Positions 1 through 5,629 are shown, counted from the stretch's first letter. The stretch is 7,724 nucleotides of DNA from Chloroflexota bacterium (GCA_030616195.1 JAUWXW010000071.1:1-7724); one strand, 5' to 3'. Numbers and translations are program-made. The notes: generated by a model not told the origin, from the sequence alone.

Positions 1-511
1 TGCCAAGGAATTCAATGAAATTGAACCCGCCAAACGTAGCCGCATACTGGTCCTGTTTTCCTCCTCTTATCCCCACCTCCTCCCTCTCGATATGATGGGC
101 GAGTTCAGCGATTTCGTAGTCAGTGAGAGACAAGTTAAGCCAGTGTCTAAAGGCGCCGACAACAGCCACCACCAGGGCAGAGGAGGTTCCTAATCCTGAA
201 CCAGGCGGGGCATCGCTGTGCAGGAAAAGGTCAAAGCCATTTTTGACTTCCAGCACTTTGATAGCTGCCTTCACTAAATCCAGCTTGCCGTCATATCTAA
301 GTTCCCCGTTGACATGGTACTTGACAGCGATGTCATAGTCCAGAGACTTGACATTAATGGAGTCATCCTGACTCTCCCTAAGGGTACAATAGGCGTATTT
401 ATCAATAGTGGTGCTCAGTGTAGCCCCACCTTTTTCCTCCAGGTACGGAGGAACATCAGTGCCGCCACCGCCAAAGCTGATCCTCAAGGGTGCTTTGCTT
501 CTAACAATCAT
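1..511 (-). CDS. hddA: GHMP-family sugar kinase, HddA-like (heptose 7-phosphate kinase), 3' end cut by window edge
   Basis: Likely ATP-dependent D-glycero-alpha-D-manno-heptose 7-phosphate kinase, which phosphorylates C1 in cytosolic heptose activation. Seen: 170 codons from an ATG at 509-511, open to the window edge. The N-terminus reads MIVRSKAPLRISFGGGGTD (residues 1-19), the substrate-site start typical of HddA-type GHMP kinases. It is followed by IDKYAYCTL (36-44), the glycine-rich ATP loop APPGSGLGTSSA (101-112), and GIRGGKQDQYAATFGG (147-162), another family signature. The upstream in-frame stop is the TAA of gmhB, so this ATG is the first possible start; GGGG lies 8 bases before it. 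The gene follows gmhB by 15 bp and shares its transcript. The family usually has about 320-350 residues, so roughly half is visible. The gmhB neighbour favours heptose kinase over other GHMP sugar kinases, but the exact sugar is inferred. Confidence 0.88.
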   Translation of the reverse strand, partial: MIVRSKAPLRISFGGGGTDVPPYLEEKGGATLSTTIDKYAYCTLRESQDDSINVKSLDYDIAVKYHVNGELRYDGKLDLVKAAIKVLEVKNGFDLFLHSDAPPGSGLGTSSALVVAVVGAFRHWLNLSLTDYEIAELAHHIEREEVGIRGGKQDQYAATFGGFNFIEFLG

Positions 512-526
512 AAGCTCTGCCCCATA

Positions 527-1105
527 TTAGTGTTTCCTCGTCTTCTCCTGTTGTGACTGAGCATCTTTCACTATCCACTCTGCTGCCTCACGTAGAGTAC
601 CGGCAACATAATCGGCCCGTTTGCCCTGTCCCACGACACCACCCTGATTTGGACCTGTGGTCACCAAAACGGTCTTACATCCAGCGGCCCTGCCAGCTTC
701 CACATCCCTGGCATCGTCCCCGACCATGTAAGAAAGTGGCAAAGCAGTACCCATGTCCTTTGCCGCCTGCAAAAGAAGCGCTGGCTTGGGCTTGCGACAG
801 CCACATCTTTCGTCAGGATGATGGGGGCAGACATAGATAGCATCCACCCGGGCACCACACCTGGCTAACTCGTGCCGCATTTTCTTATGGATCTGGGATA
901 GCGTTTCCTCCGTAAAGTAACCACGGGCTATCCCCGACTGATTTGTGATTACCGCCACTTTGAAGCCGCGGTCATTTAGCAGTCGAATGCTTTCAGGTAC
1001 GGTAGGCAGAATGTCGAAATCCTCCACACGACGGCAATAAGGCACGTCTCTGGCGATGGTACCATCCCTATCGAGGAATACGGCGCTTCCCAACCCTGTG
1101 TCCAT
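527..1105 (-). CDS. gmhB: D-glycero-D-manno-heptose 1,7-bisphosphate phosphatase (HAD-IIIA)
   Basis: Removes the C7 phosphate from D-glycero-D-manno-heptose 1,7-bisphosphate in cytosolic nucleotide-heptose synthesis. With the chosen start the protein has 192 residues, the normal GmhB size. Seen: HAD motif I FLDRDGT (10-16; nucleophile D12, acid/base D14), motif II ITNQSG (53-58), motif III lysine in CRKPKP (103-108), motif IV MVGDDARD (127-134; D130, D131), and the GmhB zinc site C93-x-H95 with C101-x-C103. The open frame runs upstream to 1258, giving 51 more residues of low-complexity, arginine-rich sequence unlike the family. I chose the ATG at 1103-1105 because it begins just before the HAD core and because a near-consensus promoter would start transcription near 1122, leaving the upstream ATG (1148-1150) untranscribed. 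The Shine-Dalgarno is weak. The first gene of a unit with hddA. Confidence 0.92.
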   Translation of the reverse strand: MDTGLGSAVFLDRDGTIARDVPYCRRVEDFDILPTVPESIRLLNDRGFKVAVITNQSGIARGYFTEETLSQIHKKMRHELARCGARVDAIYVCPHHPDERCGCRKPKPALLLQAAKDMGTALPLSYMVGDDARDVEAGRAAGCKTVLVTTGPNQGGVVGQGKRADYVAGTLREAAEWIVKDAQSQQEKTRKH

Positions 1106-1128
1106 TTCAAGCCCAGCACTCAGTGCCA

Positions 1129-1158
1129 AATATAATACCACGGAATTCATTCTGTCAA
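1129..1158 (-). promoter_or_regulatory. Sigma70-type promoter of gmhB-hddA
   Basis: On the minus strand, a perfect -35 TTGACA (1153-1158) is separated by 18 bp from a -10 TATATT (1129-1134, five of six consensus bases). Transcription would begin near 1122, giving a leader of about 17 bases before the gmhB ATG at 1105. The position fits the short gmhB start. Read by eye only. Confidence 0.65.
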
Positions 1159-1220
1159 TCCGCGAACGTCGCTGACGATGGTCATTTGACGGGACACTTC
1201 TGCAGAGGCGGACTCGTCCC

Positions 1221-1239
1221 CAGATCCGGCGGGGATCTG
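1221..1239. repeat. Perfect 7-bp inverted repeat in divergent spacer
   Basis: CAGATCC (1221-1227) and GGATCTG (1233-1239) are exact reverse complements around a 5-base loop GGCGG. It sits between the gmhB promoter and the plus-strand hydrolase gene, upstream of both. It could be an operator or a small hairpin; no T-run follows on either strand, so it is not a classical terminator. Role unknown. Confidence 0.5.
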
Positions 1240-1246
1240 CGCCGAT

Positions 1247-1291
1247 GTTTGGTAGCAACTCCGGCTTTCGCCTTCACCTTTGCTGCCAAAC
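1247..1291. repeat. 12-bp inverted repeat (long hairpin) in divergent spacer
   Basis: GTTTGGTAGCAA (1247-1258) pairs with TTGCTGCCAAAC (1280-1291); the only deviation from perfect complementarity is a single T/G pair, which is a wobble in plus-strand RNA. The loop is 21 bases. It lies about 90 bases before the hydrolase gene start. If transcription of that gene begins further upstream, it would be a leader hairpin; otherwise it may be a protein-binding site or a worn repeat. No T-run follows. Confidence 0.5.
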
Positions 1292-1317
1292 TTCGATCTA
1301 CAAGAGTAGGGACGGGG

Positions 1318-1346
1318 TGGCCAATGGGACCATATTGGACTAAAAT
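1318..1346 (+). promoter_or_regulatory. Weak candidate promoter for MBL hydrolase / gamma-CA pair
   Basis: A -10-like TAAAAT (1341-1346, five of six) lies 17 bp after a poor -35 TGGCCA (1318-1323, four of six). Transcription would begin about 30 bases before the start codon. This is the best match I found in the spacer, but it is not strong. Confidence 0.25.
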
Positions 1347-1381
1347 GACCTCACACGTCCCAGACAGGAGGCAAAGAATTT

Positions 1382-2056
1382 ATGGACAAACCCTTTAGGG
1401 TATGGAAAGAAATCTATGCTATCGGAGGATCTGAGCTATCTCATCCATACGACTGCGCCGTTTACCTCATTGCTGCCGGTGACGAGCTGGTGGTCATTGA
1501 TTCCGGAGCAGGAGACAGCTTCGGCAGGCTAGTAAGCAATATACAAAGCCTGGGATTCAAGACGGAGGACCTTGCTGCGGTAGTGGCTACCCATGCTCAC
1601 ATCGACCACATCGGAGCACTTCATCAATTCCGAGAGGAGTTTGGAGCCCAGGTTATCGCCCATGAGCTTGAGGCCGAGGCCATAGAAACAGGCGTGGGTA
1701 CAGGAGCCGAGCTTTATGGCGTGGCTTACAGACCTTGCCAGGTGGACATAAGGTTGAGCGGACCGGAAGAGATCATGCGATATGGCGGCCACGAACTCAG
1801 GGCGATTCACATCCCTGGTCATACGCCAGGGGGTATCGCCGTTTGCGTGGATATGGAGAAGAGGGTCCTCTTCGGCCAGGATGTTCACGGACCCTATTTT
1901 CTCAAGGGGTCAGACATAGCACAGGCTAAGATGTCGCTACAGAAACTCATCGACCTCGAGGCAGACATCCTTTGTGAAGGCCACTTTGGTGTTTATCAGC
2001 CAGCGGACGAGGTAAAGCGATACATAGAGGGATATCTTTACACTTTATACAGCTAG
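1382..2056 (+). CDS. Metallo-beta-lactamase-fold hydrolase (glyoxalase II-like)
   Basis: A 224-residue soluble MBL-fold metallohydrolase with no signal peptide or membrane segment, so cytosolic. Seen: the family's metal-binding signature THAHIDH (70-76; H71, H73, D75, H76), H147 in HIPGHTPG (143-150), the bridging aspartate D167 in LFGQDVHG (163-170), and H201 in CEGHFGVY (198-205). All seven expected dinuclear-site ligands are present, so it should be active. HIPGHTPGG resembles glyoxalase II and related thioesterase-type members, but the C-terminal substrate domain of true glyoxalase II is absent; the substrate cannot be told. The ATG at 1382 is preceded by a full AGGAGG (1366-1371) at 10-base spacing, which fixes the start. 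It is followed after 10 bp by the gamma-carbonic-anhydrase-like gene, so the two are probably cotranscribed. Confidence 0.88.
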   Translation: MDKPFRVWKEIYAIGGSELSHPYDCAVYLIAAGDELVVIDSGAGDSFGRLVSNIQSLGFKTEDLAAVVATHAHIDHIGALHQFREEFGAQVIAHELEAEAIETGVGTGAELYGVAYRPCQVDIRLSGPEEIMRYGGHELRAIHIPGHTPGGIAVCVDMEKRVLFGQDVHGPYFLKGSDIAQAKMSLQKLIDLEADILCEGHFGVYQPADEVKRYIEGYLYTLYS

Positions 2057-2066
2057 GGAAAAGGAG

Positions 2067-2573
2067 ATGATAAAAGCTTTCGACGGAAAGACGCCCCGAA
2101 TTGCTCCTACAGCTTTTGTCAGCGAGGCTGCTTACATTGTTGGTGATGTGGAGATAGGGGAGAACTCCAGTATTTGGCCTGGTGCAGTTGTTCGCGGCGA
2201 TTTCACCAGCATAAAGATGGGCAACAACTCACAAATTGAGGACCACTGCGTAGTTCATGCCGGTAGCCCCCTGGTGATTGGTGACAATGTACACATCGGG
2301 CACGGTGCGGTAATTCATTGTTGCAGGATAGGCAACAATGTTTCTATCGGTGTCAATGCCACTCTTTTAGACGATGCTGAAATCGGCGACTTCTGCGTTA
2401 TCGCGGCCAATTCTCTGGTCAGCCAGGGAATGAGGATACCCAATTTCTCCTTTGTTGCTGGTGTACCGGCGGAGGTGAAAGGTAGGGCCACCCCAGCACA
2501 AAGGGCTGTTGTTGAGGAGGAGGTAGCAGCTTACGTCAGGTTGGTCTCGGAATATAGACAGAAAGAGCTATGA
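2067..2573 (+). CDS. Gamma-class carbonic anhydrase-like protein (left-handed beta-helix)
   Basis: A 168-residue member of the gamma-carbonic anhydrase/YrdA/PaaY hexapeptide-repeat family; these form trimers with a metal at each subunit interface, and some hydrate CO2. Seen: repeated [IV]G-type hexapeptides from about residue 25 to 120, including IGENSSIWPGAVVRGD (30-45), and the three metal histidines H64 (VVHAG), H79 and H84 (IGHGAVIH). R43 of the active-site RGD is also present, so the metal centre looks intact. A short C-terminal helix (about 145-168) follows, as in the family. The start MIKAFDGKTPRI matches the family N-terminus. Oddly, the purine-rich AAGGAG (2061-2066) touches the ATG with no gap; the AGGG overlapping the previous stop codon may serve instead, or translation may be coupled to the MBL gene. 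Whether it has real carbonic anhydrase activity cannot be told. Confidence 0.9.
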   Translation: MIKAFDGKTPRIAPTAFVSEAAYIVGDVEIGENSSIWPGAVVRGDFTSIKMGNNSQIEDHCVVHAGSPLVIGDNVHIGHGAVIHCCRIGNNVSIGVNATLLDDAEIGDFCVIAANSLVSQGMRIPNFSFVAGVPAEVKGRATPAQRAVVEEEVAAYVRLVSEYRQKEL

Positions 2574-2576
2574 CTC

Positions 2577-3161
2577 TCAAAACGCCACAGAGATAAGCAC
2601 TATGAGCGGCGGAGCAACAAAGACTAAGAAAAAGGGGATCAGGCAGGTGGCAACGGCCCTTCTCAGTGGGAAGTGGTAGTTCTGGCGTACGGCCATGACA
2701 TCCAGCACCAGAATCCAGAGAAGGAGAACCAGAGACGCGAGGTTGTAAAGAAGCTGGCCAGCGCCCGAGTCAAGAACGGCACGAAACAGTGCCAGTGGAG
2801 CAAAGAATACCACGGGAAAGCTGGCAAAACAGACTCCGCAAAAGATACTCAGGTAGCTTCCCCTGCCCCGTAACAGTACGGCTACTGCATGGAGCAAACC
2901 TGCTTGTATAAGCAAGGCCAGCGGGAAGAGGCTCAGCCAGACCAACACCAGTGGGGCAATGTTGAGCGTGTCTTTTCCCAGCCCGAATATTGTCTCCGCC
3001 AGTTGGTGAGGGTTGGGCAGAATAACATAAGCGAATACCACGGAGGAGAAGATAGCCGTTAGTATTGCCCATCCCAAAGGCCTCTTTTCGCTCACTACCC
3101 GAAAAGCCGTGGGTGGGGATGCTAGCACCTGATAAAGAACATCCAGTACTCCCAGTACCAT
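2577..3161 (-). CDS. Yip1-like integral membrane protein
   Basis: A 194-residue membrane protein with about five hydrophobic helices (roughly 30-48, 69-90, 103-128, 138-157, 169-191). The short N-terminal stretch LDVLYQVLASPPTAFRVVSEKRP (6-28) before helix 1, with a P/F-rich 'P..AF' pattern, and the later FASFPVVFFAPL segment resemble bacterial Yip1-domain (PF04893-type) proteins. Their role in bacteria is unknown. No enzymatic motif is seen. The start is ATG 3159-3161 with GGAG nine bases upstream and a nearer GAGG. It reads toward the gamma-CA gene, with only 3 bp between the two stop codons. It lies downstream of the zinc-finger membrane protein gene on the same strand but beyond a 335-bp spacer with its own candidate promoter, so it is probably a separate unit. 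Family assignment is by eye. Confidence 0.75.
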   Translation of the reverse strand: MVLGVLDVLYQVLASPPTAFRVVSEKRPLGWAILTAIFSSVVFAYVILPNPHQLAETIFGLGKDTLNIAPLVLVWLSLFPLALLIQAGLLHAVAVLLRGRGSYLSIFCGVCFASFPVVFFAPLALFRAVLDSGAGQLLYNLASLVLLLWILVLDVMAVRQNYHFPLRRAVATCLIPFFLVFVAPPLIVLISVAF

Positions 3162-3229
3162 TCCTCAATTCTCCATTCTGGCAAGCTCAGCGCCCTGGGC
3201 GACAATCTCCATCAGGCTACATAACCTCC

Positions 3230-3253
3230 ATCGACAATAAAAGCATTATCGAT
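3230..3253. repeat. 9-bp inverted repeat overlapping the membrane-protein promoter
   Basis: ATCGACAAT (3230-3238) and ATTATCGAT (3245-3253) are reverse complements except for one position, with a 6-base loop AAAAGC. The right arm covers the candidate -10 of the Yip1-like gene and the left arm covers the predicted transcription start, so it could be an operator. It could also be chance in AT-rich sequence. Confidence 0.4.
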
Positions 3254-3272
3254 GTCGAATGTTCATTATCAA
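3245..3272 (-). promoter_or_regulatory. Candidate sigma70-type promoter for Yip1-like gene
   Basis: On the minus strand, TTGATA (3267-3272, five of six) is followed by a 16-bp spacer and GATAAT (3245-3250, five of six). A start near 3238 gives a leader of about 77 bases. The surroundings are AT-rich compared with the neighbouring genes, which supports a promoter but also raises the chance of a random match. Confidence 0.45.
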
Positions 3273-3336
3273 TTATCCCTTGCTGAAAGGCAAATGGTGC
3301 TCCTATAGCTTGGTTTGTGGATTCGAGTCCTGCTTA

Positions 3337-3347
3337 GTCGTTGCGAG
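3337..3347. repeat. Degenerate partial copy of the GTCATT repeat end
   Basis: GTCGTTGCGAG matches the end of the adjacent full repeat (GTCATTGCGAG when read on the minus strand from 3478) at 10 of 11 bases. It lies 13 bases before the full element, in the opposite orientation to that end. It suggests the spacer once held more than one unit. Confidence 0.45.
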
Positions 3348-3360
3348 CCCTTCGCTCTCT

Positions 3361-3478
3361 GTCATTCTGAGGTCGCCGCAGGTGGCCGAGGAATCTGGCG
3401 CCGCTCAGGACAAGCTCCGCGAAGAATTTCCTCCGCTTCCCCCCGAGATTGCCACGTCGCTACGCTCCTCGCAATGAC
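3361..3478. repeat. Composite palindromic intergenic repeat (GTCATT...AATGAC, 118 bp)
   Basis: The element begins GTCATTCTGAGG (3361-3372) and ends CCTCGCAATGAC (3467-3478). The ends are inverted repeats matching at 10 of 12 positions. Inside the right end is the unit that reads GAGCGTAGCGACGTGGCAAT on the minus strand; inside the left half are GAGGAATCT and the CTCAGGACAAGCTC/GCGAAGAAT words. These are two widespread families of non-coding bacterial repeat, here joined tail to tail. It has no coding capacity and fits a REP- or MITE-like non-autonomous element. It lies in the 335-bp spacer 3162-3496, ending 18 bp after the stop codon of the zinc-finger gene. The rest of that spacer holds the promoter and inverted repeat at 3230-3272, and otherwise nothing I recognise. 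Confidence 0.75.
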
Positions 3479-3496
3479 ACAAACGAAGGCCTCAGT

Positions 3497-3988
3497 TTAA
3501 CGCAGACGGCTAACAGCTACAACGACACCTATTGCCAGCGCCACGAGGTGATAGAGACTGAAATCATCAAAGAAGGTAAGGGCACCTGCGGAAAGCCCGA
3601 CGTTGGCCACGATATAGCTCACCACCACACAAAGACCGCCAATAACCTCCAAGACCCGACCACGCTTACGATTTACCGAGAGGCTGAGAACCTCAGCTAT
3701 AGCATAGCCTACGCTGGCTCCCAACAGAAGGCTAAAGAAAAAGAAACCCACAACCTCCCACAACCACCCCCAGGCGATACCGACGACGATAGACAGTCCC
3801 AACCCCACCCCAAAAGCCTTGAAGTACTGCCGCGGAGAGATTTCGTAGGTAGGTAGACGCTTGAGACCAGCACACTTTCGGCAACGGGCCCCTACAGGGG
3901 TGTGCACCAAACACCTGGGACAAATAGGAGTACCACATCTGCCACAGGTTAGATTGGTGTCTACGTCAGGATGAGCAGCACATTTCAT
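3497..3988 (-). CDS. B-box zinc-finger membrane protein of unknown function
   Basis: A 163-residue protein with an N-terminal B-box-type zinc finger and a membrane domain. Seen: C3-x2-H6, C15-x2-C18, C23-x2-C26 and C36-x2-C39, eight possible ligands for two zinc ions. A linker ending LPTYEISPRQYFKAF (45-59) leads into about four hydrophobic helices (56-77, 79-101, 111-131, 143-160), with a basic NRKRGR loop between helices 2 and 3. The metal-binding head is probably cytoplasmic. I chose ATG 3986-3988 because the family begins 'MKCxxH'; it lies 17 bp after the PHP gene stop but has no clear Shine-Dalgarno. The open frame continues to a GTG at 4052-4054, which would add 22 cysteine-containing residues and overlap the PHP gene by 49 bp. 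The last gene of the rny operon by spacing. Function unknown; scaffold or binding role is only a guess. Confidence 0.75.
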   Translation of the reverse strand: MKCAAHPDVDTNLTCGRCGTPICPRCLVHTPVGARCRKCAGLKRLPTYEISPRQYFKAFGVGLGLSIVVGIAWGWLWEVVGFFFFSLLLGASVGYAIAEVLSLSVNRKRGRVLEVIGGLCVVVSYIVANVGLSAGALTFFDDFSLYHLVALAIGVVVAVSRLR

Positions 3989-4005
3989 CGACAACGCTTT
4001 TGCAG

Positions 4006-4842
4006 CTAGGCAAGGCTTCTTTGCTTGGCAAGAGCAAAAAGCCGCTCTACGCACTCAGGGGGAATCGCTACCCCACCCATCGGGGTCTCTCTGTCGTTTT
4101 CCAGGCCATGATAATCGCTTCCACCAGAGGCAACCAGACCATACTTACTGGCTAAGGAGGCCAGGTACCTCACCACTTTCTGAGGATAGCCGCTGTAGTA
4201 GGCCTCGAGGCCTACTAATCCCACCTTTTGGAGCCGAGTTATGAGCTCCTCCAGACTGGCGATGTCATTCGGATGGGCCAGCACAGGCAAGCCACCCACC
4301 TTCACTATCAGTTCTACCACCTGTTCAGGTGTCAGCTTTTCTCGCTCTACATAAGCTGGCCCCTCTCGGCCGATATACTTGGCGAAAGCCTCCCTGAGAG
4401 ATAAGACATAGCCCTGCTCAAACATGGCCTGAGCAATATGGGGTCGTCCCGTCGAACCGCTGCCGGCTATCTCCTGAACCCTCTCCCATTCAATATGGAC
4501 TCCCAAATCGGCTAGCTTATCTACCATCTTTTGAGCCCGTAACTTCCGCGAATTGCGGAGCCTCTCTAATGTGCTTACAAGTTCAGAATCGCCGTAACGT
4601 ATGAAATAGGCCAAGACATGGACCTCGCCGCTACGAATGTCAGTGCCAAATTCCACGCCAGGGATAACCCGAAGGCCAGGAAACTCCTGTGCCTCTAGCA
4701 AGGCAGGGGCGATTCCGTCAACGCAGTCGTGATCGGTAATAGAAATAACCTCCACTCCCTGGTTTACCGCCAGCCTTACCAGCTCCTGAGGACTAAAACG
4801 CCCATCCGAAGCTGTACTATGGAGGTGGAGGTCAGCTTTCAC
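4006..4842 (-). CDS. PHP-domain phosphoesterase (YciV/RNase AM-like, nucleoside 3',5'-bisphosphate phosphatase family)
   Basis: A 278-residue cytosolic metallophosphoesterase. Seen: DLHLHST (4-10; H6, H8) and D13, then ITDHD (35-39), GVEF with E64, H75 in EVHVLAY, GRPHIA (132-137), the LAHP histidine H190, and GGSDYHG (240-246; D243, H245). This full set is the trinuclear metal site of PHP enzymes. Length, the GRPHIA motif and an inserted helical domain (about 85-180) match the YciV/TrpH-type family, whose studied members hydrolyse nucleoside 3',5'-bisphosphates or trim short RNAs 5'-3'. Not a DNA polymerase PHP domain, which is fused to a much larger protein. The start is a GTG (4840-4842), three bases after the stop of the ymdB-like gene, so translation is probably coupled; the Shine-Dalgarno (GAGTGAG) is weak. 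The exact substrate is not decided by sequence. Confidence 0.87.
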   Translation of the reverse strand: MKADLHLHSTASDGRFSPQELVRLAVNQGVEVISITDHDCVDGIAPALLEAQEFPGLRVIPGVEFGTDIRSGEVHVLAYFIRYGDSELVSTLERLRNSRKLRAQKMVDKLADLGVHIEWERVQEIAGSGSTGRPHIAQAMFEQGYVLSLREAFAKYIGREGPAYVEREKLTPEQVVELIVKVGGLPVLAHPNDIASLEELITRLQKVGLVGLEAYYSGYPQKVVRYLASLASKYGLVASGGSDYHGLENDRETPMGGVAIPPECVERLFALAKQRSLA

Positions 4843-4845
4843 AGC

Positions 4846-5613
4846 TCACTCTGCTTTCTTGTCAACACGAGTGATACTTATCGCCTTCCCCGTGGTTTGC
4901 TCTATCTCTATAAACACCGAATTGAAAATGGCAGGTCCCTTGCCCACAGAGAGACGATGCGGCATCTGGGTAAGGAAGCGATTGATTACCGCCTCGGCAT
5001 CATCGCCAATAATCGAGTCGCTAGGGCCTACCATGCCTATATCAGTGATGAAAGCCGTGCCCCGGGGCAAGATACGTGCGTCGGCAGTTCCCACGTGGGT
5101 GTGAGTCCCCAACACAGCACTAACCCTGCCATCGAGGTAATGTCCCAGGGCATTCTTCTCTGAGGTTGCCTCAGCATGGAAATCAACGATGATAGCTGAA
5201 GGCTTCTCTTCAAGCCCTGCCAGCAACTGATCCATGGTTCGGAAGGGACAATCGGCATCAGCCATAAAGGTTCGGCCTGCCAGATTGACCACCAGAACGC
5301 CTTGGCACCATAAGTAACCTCGACCGGAAACATAGGGGGAATAGTTTAGCGGGCGGATGATAGGTAAATCACCGTCAAGGTAGGGGATGATCTCCTTCTG
5401 GGCCCAGATATGATTGCCTGAAGTCAAGACGTCAACACCGGATTGGAGCAACTCGTCAGCCGTAGATGGGGTCAAACCCTTTCCACCAGCAGCGTTCTCA
5501 GCATTGGCAATGACCAAGTCCAGCTGAAAATCAAAGCGCAGGCCTGGCACCAAGCTTTGTACTGCTCTTCTGCCAGGCCTGCCAATGACGTCGCCCACTG
5601 CCAGTATTCGCAA
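4846..5613 (-). CDS. ymdB: YmdB-family metallophosphoesterase (TIGR00282 type, 2',3'-cyclic nucleotide phosphodiesterase)
   Basis: A 255-residue dinuclear-metal phosphodiesterase. Bacillus subtilis YmdB hydrolyses 2',3'-cyclic AMP and affects biofilm and motility decisions. Seen: GDVIGRPGR (7-15; D8), NAENAAGG (37-44; E39, N40), SGNHIW (65-70; N67, H68), DFHAEATSEK (144-153; H146), and GTHTHVGTAD (169-178; H171, H173). All metal ligands of the family are present. Length is normal (about 255-265). The start is a TTG (5611-5613), chosen because MRILAVGDVIG aligns with the family start and no ATG/GTG fits; no good Shine-Dalgarno is near it, so it probably depends on coupling to rny, whose stop is 16 bp upstream. 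The rny-ymdB order is the same as in Firmicutes. RNase Y may yield 2',3'-cyclic ends or fragments downstream of other RNases, but that link is inferred. Confidence 0.93.
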   Translation of the reverse strand: MRILAVGDVIGRPGRRAVQSLVPGLRFDFQLDLVIANAENAAGGKGLTPSTADELLQSGVDVLTSGNHIWAQKEIIPYLDGDLPIIRPLNYSPYVSGRGYLWCQGVLVVNLAGRTFMADADCPFRTMDQLLAGLEEKPSAIIVDFHAEATSEKNALGHYLDGRVSAVLGTHTHVGTADARILPRGTAFITDIGMVGPSDSIIGDDAEAVINRFLTQMPHRLSVGKGPAIFNSVFIEIEQTTGKAISITRVDKKAE

Positions 5614-5629
5614 TGGTATGCCGGAATCC

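Noticed and set aside
1..511. Possible frameshift in the sugar kinase near 221-230
   Set aside because: On recounting the T-run is four bases; the frame continues through the ATP-binding loop without interruption.
1131..1136. Plus-strand TATAAT as a promoter for the MBL gene
   Set aside because: No -35 at the right distance on the plus strand, and it lies about 250 bp from the gene; the AT-rich site is better explained as the -10 region of the minus-strand gmhB promoter.
1529..1888. 119-residue open frame on the minus strand inside the MBL gene
   Set aside because: Antisense shadow of a gene whose metal-binding motifs are all intact; no family features.
2574..2576. Bidirectional terminator between the convergent gamma-CA and Yip1-like genes
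   Set aside because: Only 3 bp separate the stops, and no hairpin with a T-run could be seen around the junction.
3317..3336. TTCGAGTCC, resembling a tRNA T-loop
   Set aside because: The flanking 5-bp T-stem does not form, and no anticodon arm, D-arm or acceptor stem can be drawn around it.
3337..3478. Repeated units suggesting a CRISPR array
   Set aside because: There are only one full and one partial unit, in inverted rather than direct arrangement, with no regular spacers and no cas genes.
3449..3856. 135-residue plus-strand open frame running from the repeat into the zinc-finger gene
   Set aside because: Its first part is palindromic repeat sequence and the rest is antisense to the B-box membrane protein; composition is not protein-like.
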